Positions 13,400-25,960 of a stretch of DNA of 64,000 nucleotides are shown piece after piece; position 1 is the first letter of the stretch; the number at the start of each line of letters is the position of its first letter. The translations under genes were made by a program, and so were the position numbers. The stretch is from Hetaerina americana (lineage: Eukaryota; Arthropoda; Insecta; Odonata; Calopterygidae), in NCBI GenBank assembly GCA_022747635.1, contig JAKTNV010000060.1:424872-488871 (forward strand), in the 5' to 3' direction. Below the pieces are notes generated by a model. The model had not been told where the DNA came from. It searched no databases and saw nothing but the letters and a program-made list of their open reading frames with translations.

Positions 13400-14500
13400 T
13401 ATCAATTGAATGCCGGCGCTGGATACATATGTTGTAGATTTCAGGCGTGAAACTGCGAAATCAATACGGGAGCTCTGCGCGTGAGTGTTTGTGGGGAGGG
13501 TGAAGAGAGAGAGGATGTGGAGGTGGTGGTGATGGCTCCCTCCCCCCGGTGTCCGCCGTCGTAGTGGGCGGGTGGGAGGGGGGGCGGGGACTGATGGCGA
13601 GGCGGGGCGCGCGGGGGGAGTGGCCGCCGCGAGAGAGGGGGCGTGGCGACCCGGCCTCACCGCCCCGCCTCGACTCGACATCCCGCCTCCTCGGGACGCA
13701 CCCACCTCGTCCTATCCGGCGCCTCGTGTAGCGCCACGCCCCGCGCCAGCGCACCGCACCCAGTGGCGGCCGCACCCCAGCCAAGGCCCGCTCCCCCATC
13801 CCTGCCCCGACGGCTGCCCCGCACCCTCCCCACCTCCCTCCGCATGCGCGGCGGGGGATGCATCAATTGCCGCTCCATTTTCCGCGAATGGTCCCGGGGC
13901 TCCCGGCCTTATCGCGGATTGCCGGCCGCGGGGGTTTCTTTTGTCCGCCGGAATGGAATCATATTTCAGCCTCGGTGGCAGGCGCGGGGCGGGATTCTGG
14001 GGCCTCGCACGGGCTATTTATTCCGAGCGCAACTCTCCTTCGCTGAGGCTCCCGGGGGCAGTAAAATAAAGTCGTTATCTGAGATTAAGGGCGGGAAAGG
14101 GGATTTCTTTGCGACTCTTTCACGGTGGCAGAGCCTTTATCGCGCGTCCACCTCCTCTCTCCCCCCCCCCCCAGGCCGCCGGTCGTTCTCGTCCCTCCCT
14201 CCCCCGCCTCCGGCCCCCCTTCCCGGTCACCATCCGCCCATTCCCGCCCCCTCGCGGGCCATCATCTTCTCGCGGTGGCCAATTACGGGGCACGCCAACC
14301 TCGCCACCTAATTTCCGCTCCGCCGTGTAATGAAATGTTTTATCTGAAGGAGGGAGAAGATAAGGTCTCTGTGGGGACTCTTTGGGAAGGGAGGCGTTTC
14401 ATACTTTTCGTCTCGGCCCGAAACATGCCATCGTGTGTTTTAATCCCGGGCCGGATGTTGGCGCACTTTGGCGCTTTGGGGAATTAGTTCGCGCTCATTG
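13400..14500. promoter_or_regulatory. CpG-island-like GC-rich block (strongest in the window)
   Basis: About 1.1 kb of very GC-rich sequence dense in CpG, with G-runs at 13566-13589 and C-runs near 14160-14173. Overlapping open frames on both strands are Pro/Arg/Gly-rich and match no family, so I treat them as chance. The block is a good candidate for a promoter, 5' untranslated exon or Polycomb-type regulatory element. Confidence 0.5.
13566..13589 (+). other. Potential G-quadruplex with one-base loops
   Basis: Runs of 3, 3, 3, 7 and 4 G are separated by single bases (C, T, A, C). This fits a very stable quadruplex on the plus strand inside the CpG-island-like block. Confidence 0.7.
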
Positions 14501-17500
14501 TCGGTTCTCGTCATTTTTTTGGAATAATCGTGCGCACCGGGGGAAATGGGACGGATTTTAACACCTTTTCAAAGGCATTAAGGTGTGGCCTTTAATGCGG
14601 GTGTTGGAAGAGGTCTTTCGGCTTATCGAGCTATTCGAGGCTCTTAAGAAATTATGATTGAGACTGCGTCGCTAGATTGCAGCTCCCATAGCCGAAAGCT
14701 TTATTTAGGGTCGGGTATTCTCATTAACGCCCTGTTACGGTACCAGGTGATGTTTAAATCTGTGCTCATAATCTATTCAAGCGGTGATATTTATATGCAT
14801 TCCCGTTCCATTTCGGGTTTTAATTTGATTTTTTAATGAGCATCCGCAGCGAATGATGTACTGCTACGAATCGGTCAGCTGAAATGCTAAAACGTTTGTG
14901 TCATTTCATGAGGTGTTATTGCGTGGTAAGTTTTCCTTATCGGCTGCTAGAGATAAATGTTAGCGTGTCTAGCATTTTTCGCTGCAGGATCGTGGGTGTA
15001 GGCTTGTTTACCACCGTATTCCTAAGTGGTGATAAGAGTCATTGAAAAGCAGTGCGTTGGTATACGATAAAATTCGTAAGTATATAGCCATGGGAAGTTT
15101 CAGTTTCTACATATTTTACGATTCTTATAGCTCCTTGTAATTTGCATACCCATGGTTTCATTCGATAACGTATGGCGTGCATTCAATTTGATTGCATCAT
15201 GTCAAATTTTCGAACTATACGCACAATGCTATAAAACCGATATACGAAAACGAACTTCTCGGGGATGTGATTCGTTCTCGAATGGTTGGAGATGGCCAAG
15301 TCAAGCATGGTTATCTGGGGAGTGCCTCTTATTAGAAGGCCGGGAATAGTTGTACCAATTTTCTACTGAAATTCCTGGCCGCTCGCAGCCCTGGAAAATG
15401 GGCGTGTTTTAGCCTTTGGAGTTGTTGCTTCCGAAGTGCAGCCCTTTGACGCCGTCTTCACGAGGAGGTGGAGTTAGTAGTCTCTTTACAACCGACTACC
15501 ACGCGTCACAGCGTGAAGGAGTCGAAGGAGCTCCCGGCCTAAAACTTATCGCTATTGCGTTGCATTGTGTCGATAGAGATGTAGTACATACGATGTCATA
15601 GTGTCATTCAGCCTCTTAGCAATGTGTCATAAACATAATTTGAGTTTTGTCATCTTCCTAGTTGGCGCATTATCATACTTGGTCCTCATATTATAATAAA
15701 TGCCGACTTTTCCGCTGAATCATAAAATAATTATACAGAGCTTCATTCACACATCTTCAGGTAATTAATGTTGCGTAATCGTGTTGCACCATTCTTTTCT
15801 CATATAGTTGAAAAGTAATAATCATAATAATACGGATATTAAAATCTCAAAGTTAAACCCGGAGCAAATGATGCCATCGATCCCCGACTTAAAAAGCTAG
15901 CGGTAATGAAGATGAAGAGCGGATATATTGACGATGCATTACATAGCAGTATTATCAGATGCTACATAGATCTAATTATACGCGCTGCAGGGAGTGTGGA
16001 CACGAGGGTTACTAATAGACATGGTAAAAAATATCGCCAACGCCCTAATTTAAACGTCGTATTTAATATACTATAGAGAACGGCGATGATTTAGTGACGC
16101 TTAATTTTCAAATTTGGACGCCGTGTAGCCCCGCTTCGATCTTGAACCGTTTTCCGTGGTTTGCCAATTGAGTAGGCCGGGTTATCAATTTGGAGAGTTG
16201 GTGAAGAGTGGTTGAGGCGCTTTCGAGCGCTTTTCGAGGTCAGCTCATACGGGCGAATCGCACTTGATATCTCGAAAATCAGACTTACCACAGCGTACGA
16301 ATATAGATATTATTATTATTATTAGGTAATCTACCGGTTAAGGTAGGTTTTTGGATGGACATAATTACTAATTAAATAATTTGTGACCCCTAGCAAAACA
16401 TAGATGTTATTAAATCTATTTTAATATAACCGTGGTTTCATCATATTCGTCCTTTTTTCGTAAAAAAGTTAATGCGAATTATTAGCGGAGGCTATCCCGG
16501 AACATCATTCAGTACGCTTTGGATGGAAGGATTGCACCCACGTCTGAGCAAACCATCCCTTTACAAATTAGCAGCCACCTACCTCATCTGAAGAAATCGC
16601 TATCAAATATTTTATCATTTTCAATATTAGCTTACGTCCACCGCAGAGCTCATTCCCCGAAGTTACGTGTATGTTGGGATGTGGAGTAGGCATGTGAAAA
16701 TGTATTGATTTATAGTAAATATTCTTCGATTCGATTTCGATTATCATATGATCACTCTGATTCGATGTTATCTATCTTTCACCTGCTTTCAGTTTTCTAA
16801 TTATGTTTTATATTTTTCGCATTAGTTGGAATCGGTGGTTTCTCTTGCGTTCCCCATCTCTATCTCCTGTCTTCTCAGTTGTCCGCGTACAATCGATTTG
16901 GTTTCGAGTGACAGGATAAGTAAGGGCGTGTTGTACCTTTCATCACAATAATCTCCACCTCCAGACTATTAGTGACGCATTTTCATGGGCGAGATAGGTT
17001 ATTCGAAAGGATGGAAGAGTTTGCTTCTTCCCTGAGATCGATACGCTTCACTTCGCCACATATCTCCTGTCGAACGCAGATTATTGTTTGGGCGACTCCG
17101 TAATCGGTGTCGACAGAAATCAACACTCTTCGACCATTTGCGATGAATTTCCACCTCATCCGTTTCGGTCTGGGCAAGAAATGTCAATTGGGTAAGGGGC
17201 GGGCCTAGCGAGCATTAGGGCCCTAACGAACGAGTATTTCTCTGAGAGGAAGCATTTACTCAGCAGTGAAGACGTATTCCTCGATAGTAGGAAACACGTC
17301 ATCGTGTCGTAGTTGTAATTTTTTTTAGAAAAACGACCACCAATGAGCACCAGAACGCATCAAGGTGCGTGCTTAAACGACTGGTCGATTAGATTTCTTT
17401 CATTATTTGAATTGCCATGGCTGCTCATCTCTTGCACCCGATCTGATGTGCGTTTGAGGGAACGGATTGTGCCGATTGGTATCGTTCCCCGAGGTTCATT

Positions 17501-17668
17501 AACGTATCCAAAAGAAATGGTACGACGGGGATAAGGTGAGGGTAGTTCCGAGGGAAGGCGTGGCCCCGTGCCGCCATCTTGTTTGCCCGTTCGCTCACTG
17601 AGTAGCAGGAAGAACTCGCACCGCACTGCTTAGAAGCGTTTTCCTCGAGAGACTGTTAAGGGTCTATC
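14501..17668. other. No feature recognised
   Basis: Non-coding sequence between the strongest GC-rich block and the mariner derivative. No gene or repeat copy recognised. Confidence 0.5.
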
Positions 17669-17670
17669 TA

Positions 17671-18423
17671 CGAGGGTCATCCGGAAAGTAGTACCCGTTC
17701 GTGAAATAAAGACACAAAAGTAAATATTAGCAAACATAAAAAATTTTATTTGAAAGAGGATACTTTAAACTACTTCTCAACATAATCTCCAAGCAAATTA
17801 AGGCATTTGTCATAACGTGTGACAAGTTTCTGTATTCCTGCTGCATAGTCCTTCGCCGCCAGCTCATTGAGATACGCGAGGGACCCATCTTGCACAAATT
17901 TTTGCATAATGCAGATGGTGTTTAACAATTTCATGAACAATTGTTCGAGAAACATTGGGAAAATGCTCACAGATGTCATCAATTGTGACGCGCCGATCGT
18001 TCCTCACGAATTCGTCAACTGAGCTCACCAGTTGGTCTGTAATGACAGACGGTCTCCCCGAACGCTCATCGTCGTGTGTGTTCCCCCTCCCCATGTTGAA
18101 GTTGCGACACCACCGCCGAACAGACGACTCGTCCATTACATTGTCTCCATACACCTCCTTTAATTGGCGATGAATATCACATGGGCGAACGTTTCTTGCA
18201 TTGAGGAATTTAATCACTGCCCTCACTTCACAACTGGCGGCGTTCTCAATTTTTTTAAACATTGTAAACAATCACAGAAACAACACAGGCAATGCTAGCG
18301 TCACGCAACTTGGCTCAGAGAAGGCAGACAAGCCACTGAAGCTATCTGACCTCGTCCAGCGGCTACTCGCGTCGTCAGCACTTCATGCGGCACGAACGGG
18401 TACTACTTTCCGGATGACCCTCG
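17671..18423 (-). mobile_element. Internally deleted mariner element with intact terminal inverted repeats
   Basis: The ends are a perfect inverted repeat of about 33 bp starting cgagggtcatccgg, with a TA on each side (17669-17670 and 18424-18425), the expected target duplication of mariner/Tc1 elements. On the minus strand 18271-17864 encodes the N-terminal two-helix DNA-binding region of a mariner transposase (FKKIENAASCEVRAVIKFLN, VYGDNVMDESSVRRWCRNF, DDERSGRPS, CARWVP). The C-terminal end (LAYLNELAAKDYAAGIQKL, LGDYVEK) follows in another frame down to 17770. The catalytic DDD core is gone, so the copy of 753 bp, against about 1.3 kb for a full element, cannot encode active transposase. 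With both ends intact it could have moved in trans. Confidence 0.93.
17770..18271 (-). pseudogene. Mariner transposase remnant, catalytic core deleted
   Basis: Reading from 18271, the first 130 or so codons match the DNA-binding half of mariner/SETMAR-like transposases up to CARWVP. The deletion junction lies near 17885, where the frame shifts by one and the next family match is the last 35 to 40 residues. All catalytic Asp residues lie in the lost part. A minus-strand stop at 17864-17866 ends the first frame. Confidence 0.88.
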
Positions 18424-18861
18424 TATTTTGACTACGCAGGTATTTTCCAACTCGCACCAATGCGGGATCATTATCATTTTGCTATTAAGTAAAAATTATT
18501 TATCTGAAATATAATTCGTGTTGCGTCTCATAAATTATCATATGATTTAAAGCAGATTGCCCGCGTTAGAATGAAAATGGACGTATTATGCATGCAATGA
18601 ATGTTTATAATGCTACGGCGTGCAAAGTAAGCAAGCATATCTCGGAGCGGGAAACGTATCTTGTATTTATTACTTCCAGCGGAGCAAACTCAAGATGAGA
18701 GGGCAATAAATGTGATCATTCTGAAAAAGTTAGATTATCCTGTTAGCTGTATCACCTACTCCATACATTAGCCTTAACTTGTTTCGGCTTTTTGAACTCG
18801 AATTCTATTTGTTGGCCTGTAAATTTATGGCTCGGTGAGGTTACGGTAGTGGCGATCTTAT

Positions 18862-19170
18862 AGTAGTAGTAGTTTTGAGGGGAGGCGACCGACAGCTAAG
18901 GTCATTTGCGCCATAGGGGATGGATAGGAAAGGATGAAGGGTGGAGAGAAACCCGGCGTCGGCATTAGCCTACTCTTTACGAAAGGCGCCAAGGGGTCCG
19001 CAGTTTAACGTCCCATCCGACGGACGGCGTACTCACTCAAAGTGCCCTCCACAAAGCACCTCAAGTAGGGATCGAGATACCTCTGTAAAATATTCAACAC
19101 CGCCGGGATTTGAACCCGCGCCCTCACGGTGGGAAGCCAGTACGTTAGCCCCCGCACCATCTCGATCCCC
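18862..19170 (-). mobile_element. tRNA-derived SINE, same family as 34477-34783
   Basis: Read on the minus strand it matches the 34.5-kb copy over its full length, from ggggatcgagatggtgcggg to the (ACT)n end (agtagtagtag on the plus strand). An 11-bp duplication ggcgatcttat lies at 18851-18861 and 19171-19181. It sits about 430 bp from the mariner derivative. Confidence 0.9.
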
Positions 19171-19181
19171 GGCGATCTTAT

Positions 19182-21337
19182 TCTTCAATACATATTTAGT
19201 CCACATATTGAATGTGTATAAACCATATGTATTCCATATGAATCGTCGTGGTTTGAAGTCAGCTGGCGTTGGTGAAGTATCAGGAATCAAAAACATTCCT
19301 GCTCCTATAAAGCCTCCTACTTAACTCATTCATAAAAAAAATGTTCTGATAATTTTTTTTTTTTTTTTTTTGGGGGGTAGAGGTGTGATGAAGTAACTTA
19401 CTATCACCTTGTTCCATTCGCAGAATTGATCGGGTTGAGCTGATTGAAGAAAACAAATTTAGCTTGCTCTTTTTAGATTTAGCAGCACTCCAAAAACGGT
19501 CCGTGCACCTGCTATTTCTTTGTCTTTTGCCGCCCACCCTCTCTCTGAAACTTAGGTGTTCTCCGGGACGACCGCATTCAGCTCAATGAGTTACACAGAA
19601 TTGTCCCGGAAACGCCGGGACTTCAGGGCTGACGGGTGCGAGCCAAGTGACACAATTAATCCGAATGGTGATGATTTTCATATTGGTGCCATTACAAACA
19701 CCCGCAAAAGAATATTCAATTTTCCTATAGTTCCAGTGAAAACGGGGAAAGGCAGGCATGGATTATGGGCACTTGAGACTCTATGAGATTTTTCTTAGGC
19801 CGAAGCGGTGGCAGGAGGACCAATTAGATTTCTTCTCACGTTCAAGGAATGTCTCAATCTTAGAATGTTGACCTCAATCTTCGTATCCCAACTTCAGATG
19901 CCAGCCTCCAAAGCCTTCATTTTTAGTGTACCGGAAGCCTCAATAAATGAGAGTGGTCCGTGATTCCCTCGGACTCCGGGGGGTGGGGGGGGGCGGAGAG
20001 AAGTGGGGGCTCGGTCGTGCGCGCGAGCAACAAGCTTACGAACATTTTGAAGACGAAGATTGATTGAGTACATTTTGTAATTTAAAATTGAAATCAATTT
20101 CAACTCCATGGGGTATCGCGAACTATCTGGTAAATGTCAAGGTTTAGTGCCCAGCAATTCATGAAAATGCATTCAGCTTTTATGGCCGTTTTAAACCACT
20201 TAAATGTGTGAAACCACCGCGTCGCCTCTGGCTGTCATAAAATGCTGGGGGAAGAAATCGGGTCGCCCGCGAAGCCTCACACCACTCTTAGCAGTCAATC
20301 CTTTTGAGCGACGGTGGGGAGAGGTTCCTGTCGGATGAGGGCAGGGGAAAGTGGGATGAGGGCATCGTCTCCCACACTGACTCCCAGAAAAGGATATTGT
20401 AGCACTGCATTAGGCTCAACAACAGTCAAATGTTGACTCTTTTGTATAAATGGCGTTATTCCTTTCTGGAGTAAGAGAGTGACGCATGCATTCGGATTAA
20501 CACCAACGGACTGACTCTAATCACTCACCTTCTCGATTGCCTCTTGGACGTCGGCTTGAAGTTTGGTTCGGACCTAGATATACCCGACGGACAATAGAAT
20601 GGTCGGCAAGGAAAATATTAAACTTACGCATTGTTATTATAATGGTAGGCGAATAAAGTTGGTTCCCACGCTAATCATTCTAGGCACCGGGTGATCTTGT
20701 TAGGTAGAAGTCAGTATAATGTTTAGTATTAGATCATGAGAGCTTGTCATGGATGCCGAGGGTTGTGACTTCCCAGATGGCGCCAGACTTGAGTGACATC
20801 TCAACATGGTCCATAATCCCTGCGGGACCTGCGGAGGCACTTGTTTGGTAAACATTCATTCGGGACTCCCAGAATCGTTCATACCCGCCGCGTGGTGGGT
20901 GTAAAATCTTCTGTGTCAATGACAAGTGAAAGGCATACATGTATAGTCTTACATAAGAATTCGTGAAAGTCGCGACTTCATCGCAATTCACAACGGAGAC
21001 TTTTGGGTGGCGACGTATAATTGTCAGTTAAAATTTATTGAAGCTTTCGTTTCTTCATCCACCGCACTCTTAGCCTTTGCTCTTCCCTATTACGTGTTAT
21101 ATAGTTGAGCATTCAACTAACGAGAATATGGTGCCGCAAAGTGTATTTTCGTCGGGTGCGCAGGGCAAAGCGAATCTCATTGCATCTCAACGCCACCGGA
21201 AACATTTACAGCCGAGGGCAGGAATAATGTGCGTTCCTTCATAGTGAGTCGCACACTTATGAAGACGTGCGGTAGTAATTATTCGTGTAGGGAATATTCG
21301 TCATCAATTGTGCCATTTGGGAGTGTTTAATTCGTAA

Positions 21338-21341
<4 letters not shown>
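19182..21341. other. No feature recognised
   Basis: Contains a T-run near 19351-19370 and a G-rich run near 19978-19995. Otherwise unremarkable non-coding sequence. Confidence 0.5.

Positions 21342-21411
<70 letters not shown>
21342..21411. repeat. (TA)n microsatellite
   Basis: About 35 uninterrupted AT dinucleotides. Confidence 0.98.
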
Positions 21412-21413
<2 letters not shown>

Positions 21414-22150
21414 CATAGTTAAAGTGTTGCTGAAAGAGTGATCAGTAAATGCCACCTCTCATATTATAATTTATTAAAATGGTCACCTACTGATATGAAA
21501 TATTGCTTTAATTTTTAAGCAAACGTAGTCTATGACTCTGTTAAGTTTGAGGTAACTCGGAAATGACGTTTGGGTTGGAGAGGGGATGCTCCTCGTGGAA
21601 TGGTTGAATTCAAAAGATTGAGTAAAAATATTTGAGTCCAGAAACAGGCACAATGAATCGTCTTTTGTGCATAAGTAATATACAATAAATATATAAGACA
21701 ATAGCATGTTGGCCCTATGACTAGAAAGACATATCTGTTGGAGGTGGTTAATGAGGAAGGTGAGGTGGATTTGAGGGCAATAAATGAGAAAAAAAGTGGA
21801 AGCGTTCGCCTGCGTCGTAACAAGAAGCGCCATGGGTTCCACAGTTAAAAAAAAAATATCTTACTGATGAAATAGTTCACTCGAAGTTCTCTCCACGACA
21901 CTCACGTTGGGATTGGGAAAAACGCCTGGGCTGGAGCCCAGACCTTCAAGGGAGGAGGCAGTACGAGAATCGATAGTAATTTATCTATGGTTAAACGTAT
22001 CAATTTCGAAAGCCTGACGATTTTCTCAGATTTAAGGAAATATATTTTCGAGGAGGAATATGTATCGAGTCATATTAGGACATTTTTTTAATAGTCCGGG
22101 CGCTGATAGTTTGAAGTAATATATTTAAGGTTTATTTAAGGAGCCCATAT

Positions 22151-22342
22151 TATTGAAAAAATGTACAATCGCAGTGGGACTTAATCATTTAACTATTCAG
22201 AAGGGTATCTCAGTAAGCTGATAGTTGTACATTAAATTTAAAGTTAAAGGGCTAAATATTCACTTGTAAAAGTATTGAAAAAATGTACAGTCACCTTGAG
22301 ACTTAATGATTTAATGAGGCAGAAGAGTATTTCAAAGAAAGC
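22151..22342 (+). repeat. Two diverged tandem copies with 122-bp period
   Basis: The words tattgaaaaaatgtaca, gacttaatcatttaa and agaagggtatctca at 22151-22222 recur with substitutions at 22273-22342. No known repeat family is recognised. Confidence 0.6.
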
Positions 22343-25339
22343 TTCTTTTGCGATTCATGGCACTCAAAGTGATTGATGGGAGCCGATTACAGGCATTTAT
22401 AATGTAGACCGAAACCGATTCTTTGGCCCTGCCTACGGTCCCCACGTAGCGAGAAAGGATTTTGGGACTCAGAAGGAAGAAGAGCAGTCGTAGAGACTGT
22501 TTGCAGTCGAATAAGCAGTTCCCATGTAGCAAAAGTCCGAAAACTGCTGGTTCCTTTAATTACACGATTAACATCGATGAATTAAACGGGTAATCATTGG
22601 TTCATGCATTCGTGCATGATATGCTACGATTGATTATCCATAAAATTATCCTAAAGTAGTGGTAATCTGTTTTGATTAGAGCCAAGCCCTTTTTTGAATA
22701 AAGACCTTAGATATTATTATGGATTACGAATTGGTCAAATAATTAACTACCATATTCCTGCCAGGAATTGGCAGGGCACTTTAAGGGACGAGCTACCACC
22801 TGTCGGGAGGCACGTGGAGGGTGGATAGCCAAGGTTGAAGGGAAGTGATGCCTTTCGGGCACGTTCGTACTTAGATTACAGACCATGGATCACTGTTCCC
22901 ATTTAGTCTGCAAGCAAAATAAGTTTAAAGTGGCCTGTCAGGGTCATTCGCTCGATTGAGTGCGAGGGTTTTCGTCGCGTATTCGACCTGATTAGGATTT
23001 ATGTCGTCACGCCGGTGGTGCCGTGCTGGTTGGTCCATGAAAATTTCACATAGGCGTGGCTTTTTGAGTTGTCATGACGTGGGTCATTCAAAAGGTCCTT
23101 AGGAAAAAATTTAAAAAAATATTTTGTGTAGGTTTATTTTTCAACATACCTGTAGTCTCCTTTTAGCGCGATTCACTTTTTTCCCAACTTTTTTTAGCCG
23201 TCCAAAAAGTAGGATTTCGGAAGGTAAAGTAAAACCTTTTCTGGTACTACGTGCGCCTTCTCTCGGATTTTCTAAGGGTTTATTGGACGAGTCACGTGTC
23301 TTCTGAAGATATTAACTGCGACTTTGATGCATCTGTCAGCACGGAGCATAGCTAAACTGCGACGATGCCCTCCATAATTCTATGATACATGTATTTATTC
23401 TCTGCCGTCCGTGTTAACTGAGTTTCCTTTTTTTCGATCAAGAACGTGTATATTTCGTTTACTGTAACGGAACGTCGCCATGAATTCGGGCCAAAGTGGA
23501 CACAAATACCACAGTTACAGGACAAAGTAATGGCCGAGCCAATGAATTTAAATTTTAACTAAGACCTAGTTAAAAGCATCGAGGTGAGTGGAAAACATTT
23601 TGGAAGGGAAGGTCCTGCGAGGAAAAATAATTGTGTCTTCTCAGAGTGTTTTTTCATGTCTGTTATTCGAGGAATTTGTCGTAAATCGGGCTGAATAAAA
23701 TCAATTGCCGGCATCCGCATTTAGTCCATGTATAATGCAATCAAAATGAAAAGGGTATTTCTGGGCAACGCGACCCTCGGGCCCAGAGGTCGCCCTTTCA
23801 AGTTTGGTAGATACCTTAGATGTGTGTAAAACTGAATTGTTTCTCTCCTGAATTGTTTCTCTACTGAATTTGGTAAACCTTATGGCGAACCAAATATAGA
23901 AATATCGAGATAGCGCGCGCCACCTCATGCTGACGGCGTCGTGCTCAATTCAAACTAAAATTCTCTCAGATTTGAAGCCTTCTACTAACTCAACGATTAT
24001 TACTAAAAGTACTGAAAATTATACTGTAACTTCAAAAGACTCTACACATAAGAAATTGATGTAACTCATTTCTCTTTTGCCATCTAAATCTTTAGAAATA
24101 TCTAAATCTGATAATAGATTTGCACTTTATACCGTTTTCATTTACGAGATCCCTTGTCCTCCCTCATGTAGTGTAATTGTCAGTTTCGCAGTCTCTTCCA
24201 TCCATTTCATTTCGTGTAATTCACTCTCCCTTCCATCATTCTTCGGTGTCTATTCAGCTCACTATCTCTTGTCCCATTTCTCTTCCTCGCCGTCGACACT
24301 TCTCTATGGTTTTCTTTTCGAGCCAACCTATTTCCTCCCCCTTCCCGATGTTGTTGCCCTTTTTACCCTACTACCCTTCTACAAACAGTGCTAAGCTCTC
24401 CAAACGTCTTGCAGCACCCTCCTTGGCATCCTCGTCACGGAGTCATTCCAAATACACACCAGTGCTTTCTTGCACTAACCTTTTCCTTGCAACTCAGTTC
24501 AGAGTTGCTGCGCCCTTCCTTCTCTTTGTTTCTGCTATTTTTATGTTGAAACACTCTCCTTTGAGGATCCTTGATGTTGTTTTCCTCTTCAAAATATTTC
24601 GCCTGTTCCATTTTTCCGTTTTCTGCTGTTAATTTTCCTGTTTTGCTTGCCTTCGTGTAAAGCTCGTTCGCTATATTATGAATGCTTTATCTTTGCATTT
24701 CTACGCAAATGCCAGACTTTTAAAGTATTTCTCACGATGCAGTATGATACTACTGATCAAATTCTTTAAAGCGTTACTCATTTAATTGTAACATTAGTAG
24801 ATTTCGGTTTTAGGAGGTCCCATCTCAGGTTATATTGATGTAAATTGCCAGAGTAACTAATCCTAGCATACAAACGCGAATATATCTTCGGCGGAATATG
24901 AACCCGCGTCTCCATAGGATGTTGGGGCACCCACTTAAGTACTGTGTTGTGCTTATTACATTGTTTTGCCTCTCATTAATTTTTAAGTAACCGATTATTG
25001 ATAACCTTTTAATATCGATTGTAATATTCAGTAATTAAGTCGATTATTATTATGCATTTTTAAGGAGCATGCCTTATAATTTATCATTAATGGTTGGTGC
25101 TAAATATACCGTCCACCCGTCCCTATCGTGCCTTCATGGGCGGGTGTCAGATTCAGGTACCGACTGCTTGCTGGTTGGCGGAAATAACTCAGCAAGGCTT
25201 CGCCTCATTCGGCAGATCCGGGGGTTAAGTTCCTCGAAGTGGATATCATTGAAGATGCGAGATTGCCACCCATGCGTAATGAACGGCCTTCCAATTACTT
25301 GTCGGACCGAGAAGAACTTAGACACTTTGGCCCGGGAGT
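22343..25339. other. No feature recognised
   Basis: Non-coding sequence. A short tandem doubling of ctgaattgtttctct lies near 23835-23865, and a faint tRNA-like B box near 24893-24912 is too weak to call. Confidence 0.5.
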
Positions 25340-25960
25340 CGAGGCGCCGTAATTAAAACCCTCGCCAATATCCCGGGAGTGAGTGTCGGTTTTCGGCCCC
25401 ACGAATTCCTCCGCGCCCCACCCACGCATCCCATCCCAATCCCTCCCTCCATCCTGCCCTTGCCCCCACAGCGCGCCGTCCCCCGGCCGGGTAAACAAAA
25501 GCGCGGAGAGCGATAGTCGTTTGAGAGCAGCCCTTCTTTCTTCCACGAGAGCCCAAGTGGTCGTGTTTATTTGAACCGGGGGGAAGGGGGGCAGAGGGGG
25601 TGGGTGGTGTTTGGTGGTGGTGGGGGGACCAGCCGTCACTCCGCTTCCAGTCCCTCCTCCCACCCTCCCCACGGCCTTGTGTTTGTTCTTACATTAATAA
25701 ACCGCCACTCGGGACTGTTTTGCCAAATGTTATCAACACCAAGAGAAACAAGAGGCGAGCAAGGGTCGGAGGGATGGAGAGGGGCGCTTCCTTTGTTTTC
25801 CAAGGCGGTCGGAGGAGGGACAGGGCGGCTGGTGGGGGGGAAGGCTGGTTGTGCGCTCGGGGCCTCCAGCTCCTGTGGCCCGGCCGCTGGTGTTTCGCGC
25901 CGCGCCGCCGCCATCGGCAGCCGAGGAGGGCCGTTGAGTCACAGCCTCGGGGGAGTGGTC
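25340..25960. promoter_or_regulatory. CpG-island-like GC-rich block
   Basis: GC-rich with a switch from C-rich (25400-25490) to G-rich (25575-25630) on the plus strand. It includes a potential G-quadruplex at 25578-25604. No convincing exon is seen. Confidence 0.45.
25578..25604 (+). other. Potential G-quadruplex
   Basis: Runs of 6, 6, 5 and 3 G with loops of 2, 4 and 1 bases in the 25.3-26.0 kb GC-rich block. Confidence 0.65.

Noticed and set aside
13397..14487. Many long overlapping open frames on both strands, up to 222 codons
   Set aside because: They lie in a very GC-rich block where stop codons are rare, are Pro/Arg/Gly-rich, overlap in several frames and contain no family motif.
19033..19324. 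Open frames on both strands, partly identical to ones at 34371-34705
   Set aside because: The shared peptide is a SINE read as protein. Repetition here reflects the mobile element, not a gene family.
20734..20991. Minus-strand open frame of 85 codons resembling a mobile-element fragment
   Set aside because: I could not match its residues to any reverse transcriptase or transposase block, so I left it unassigned.
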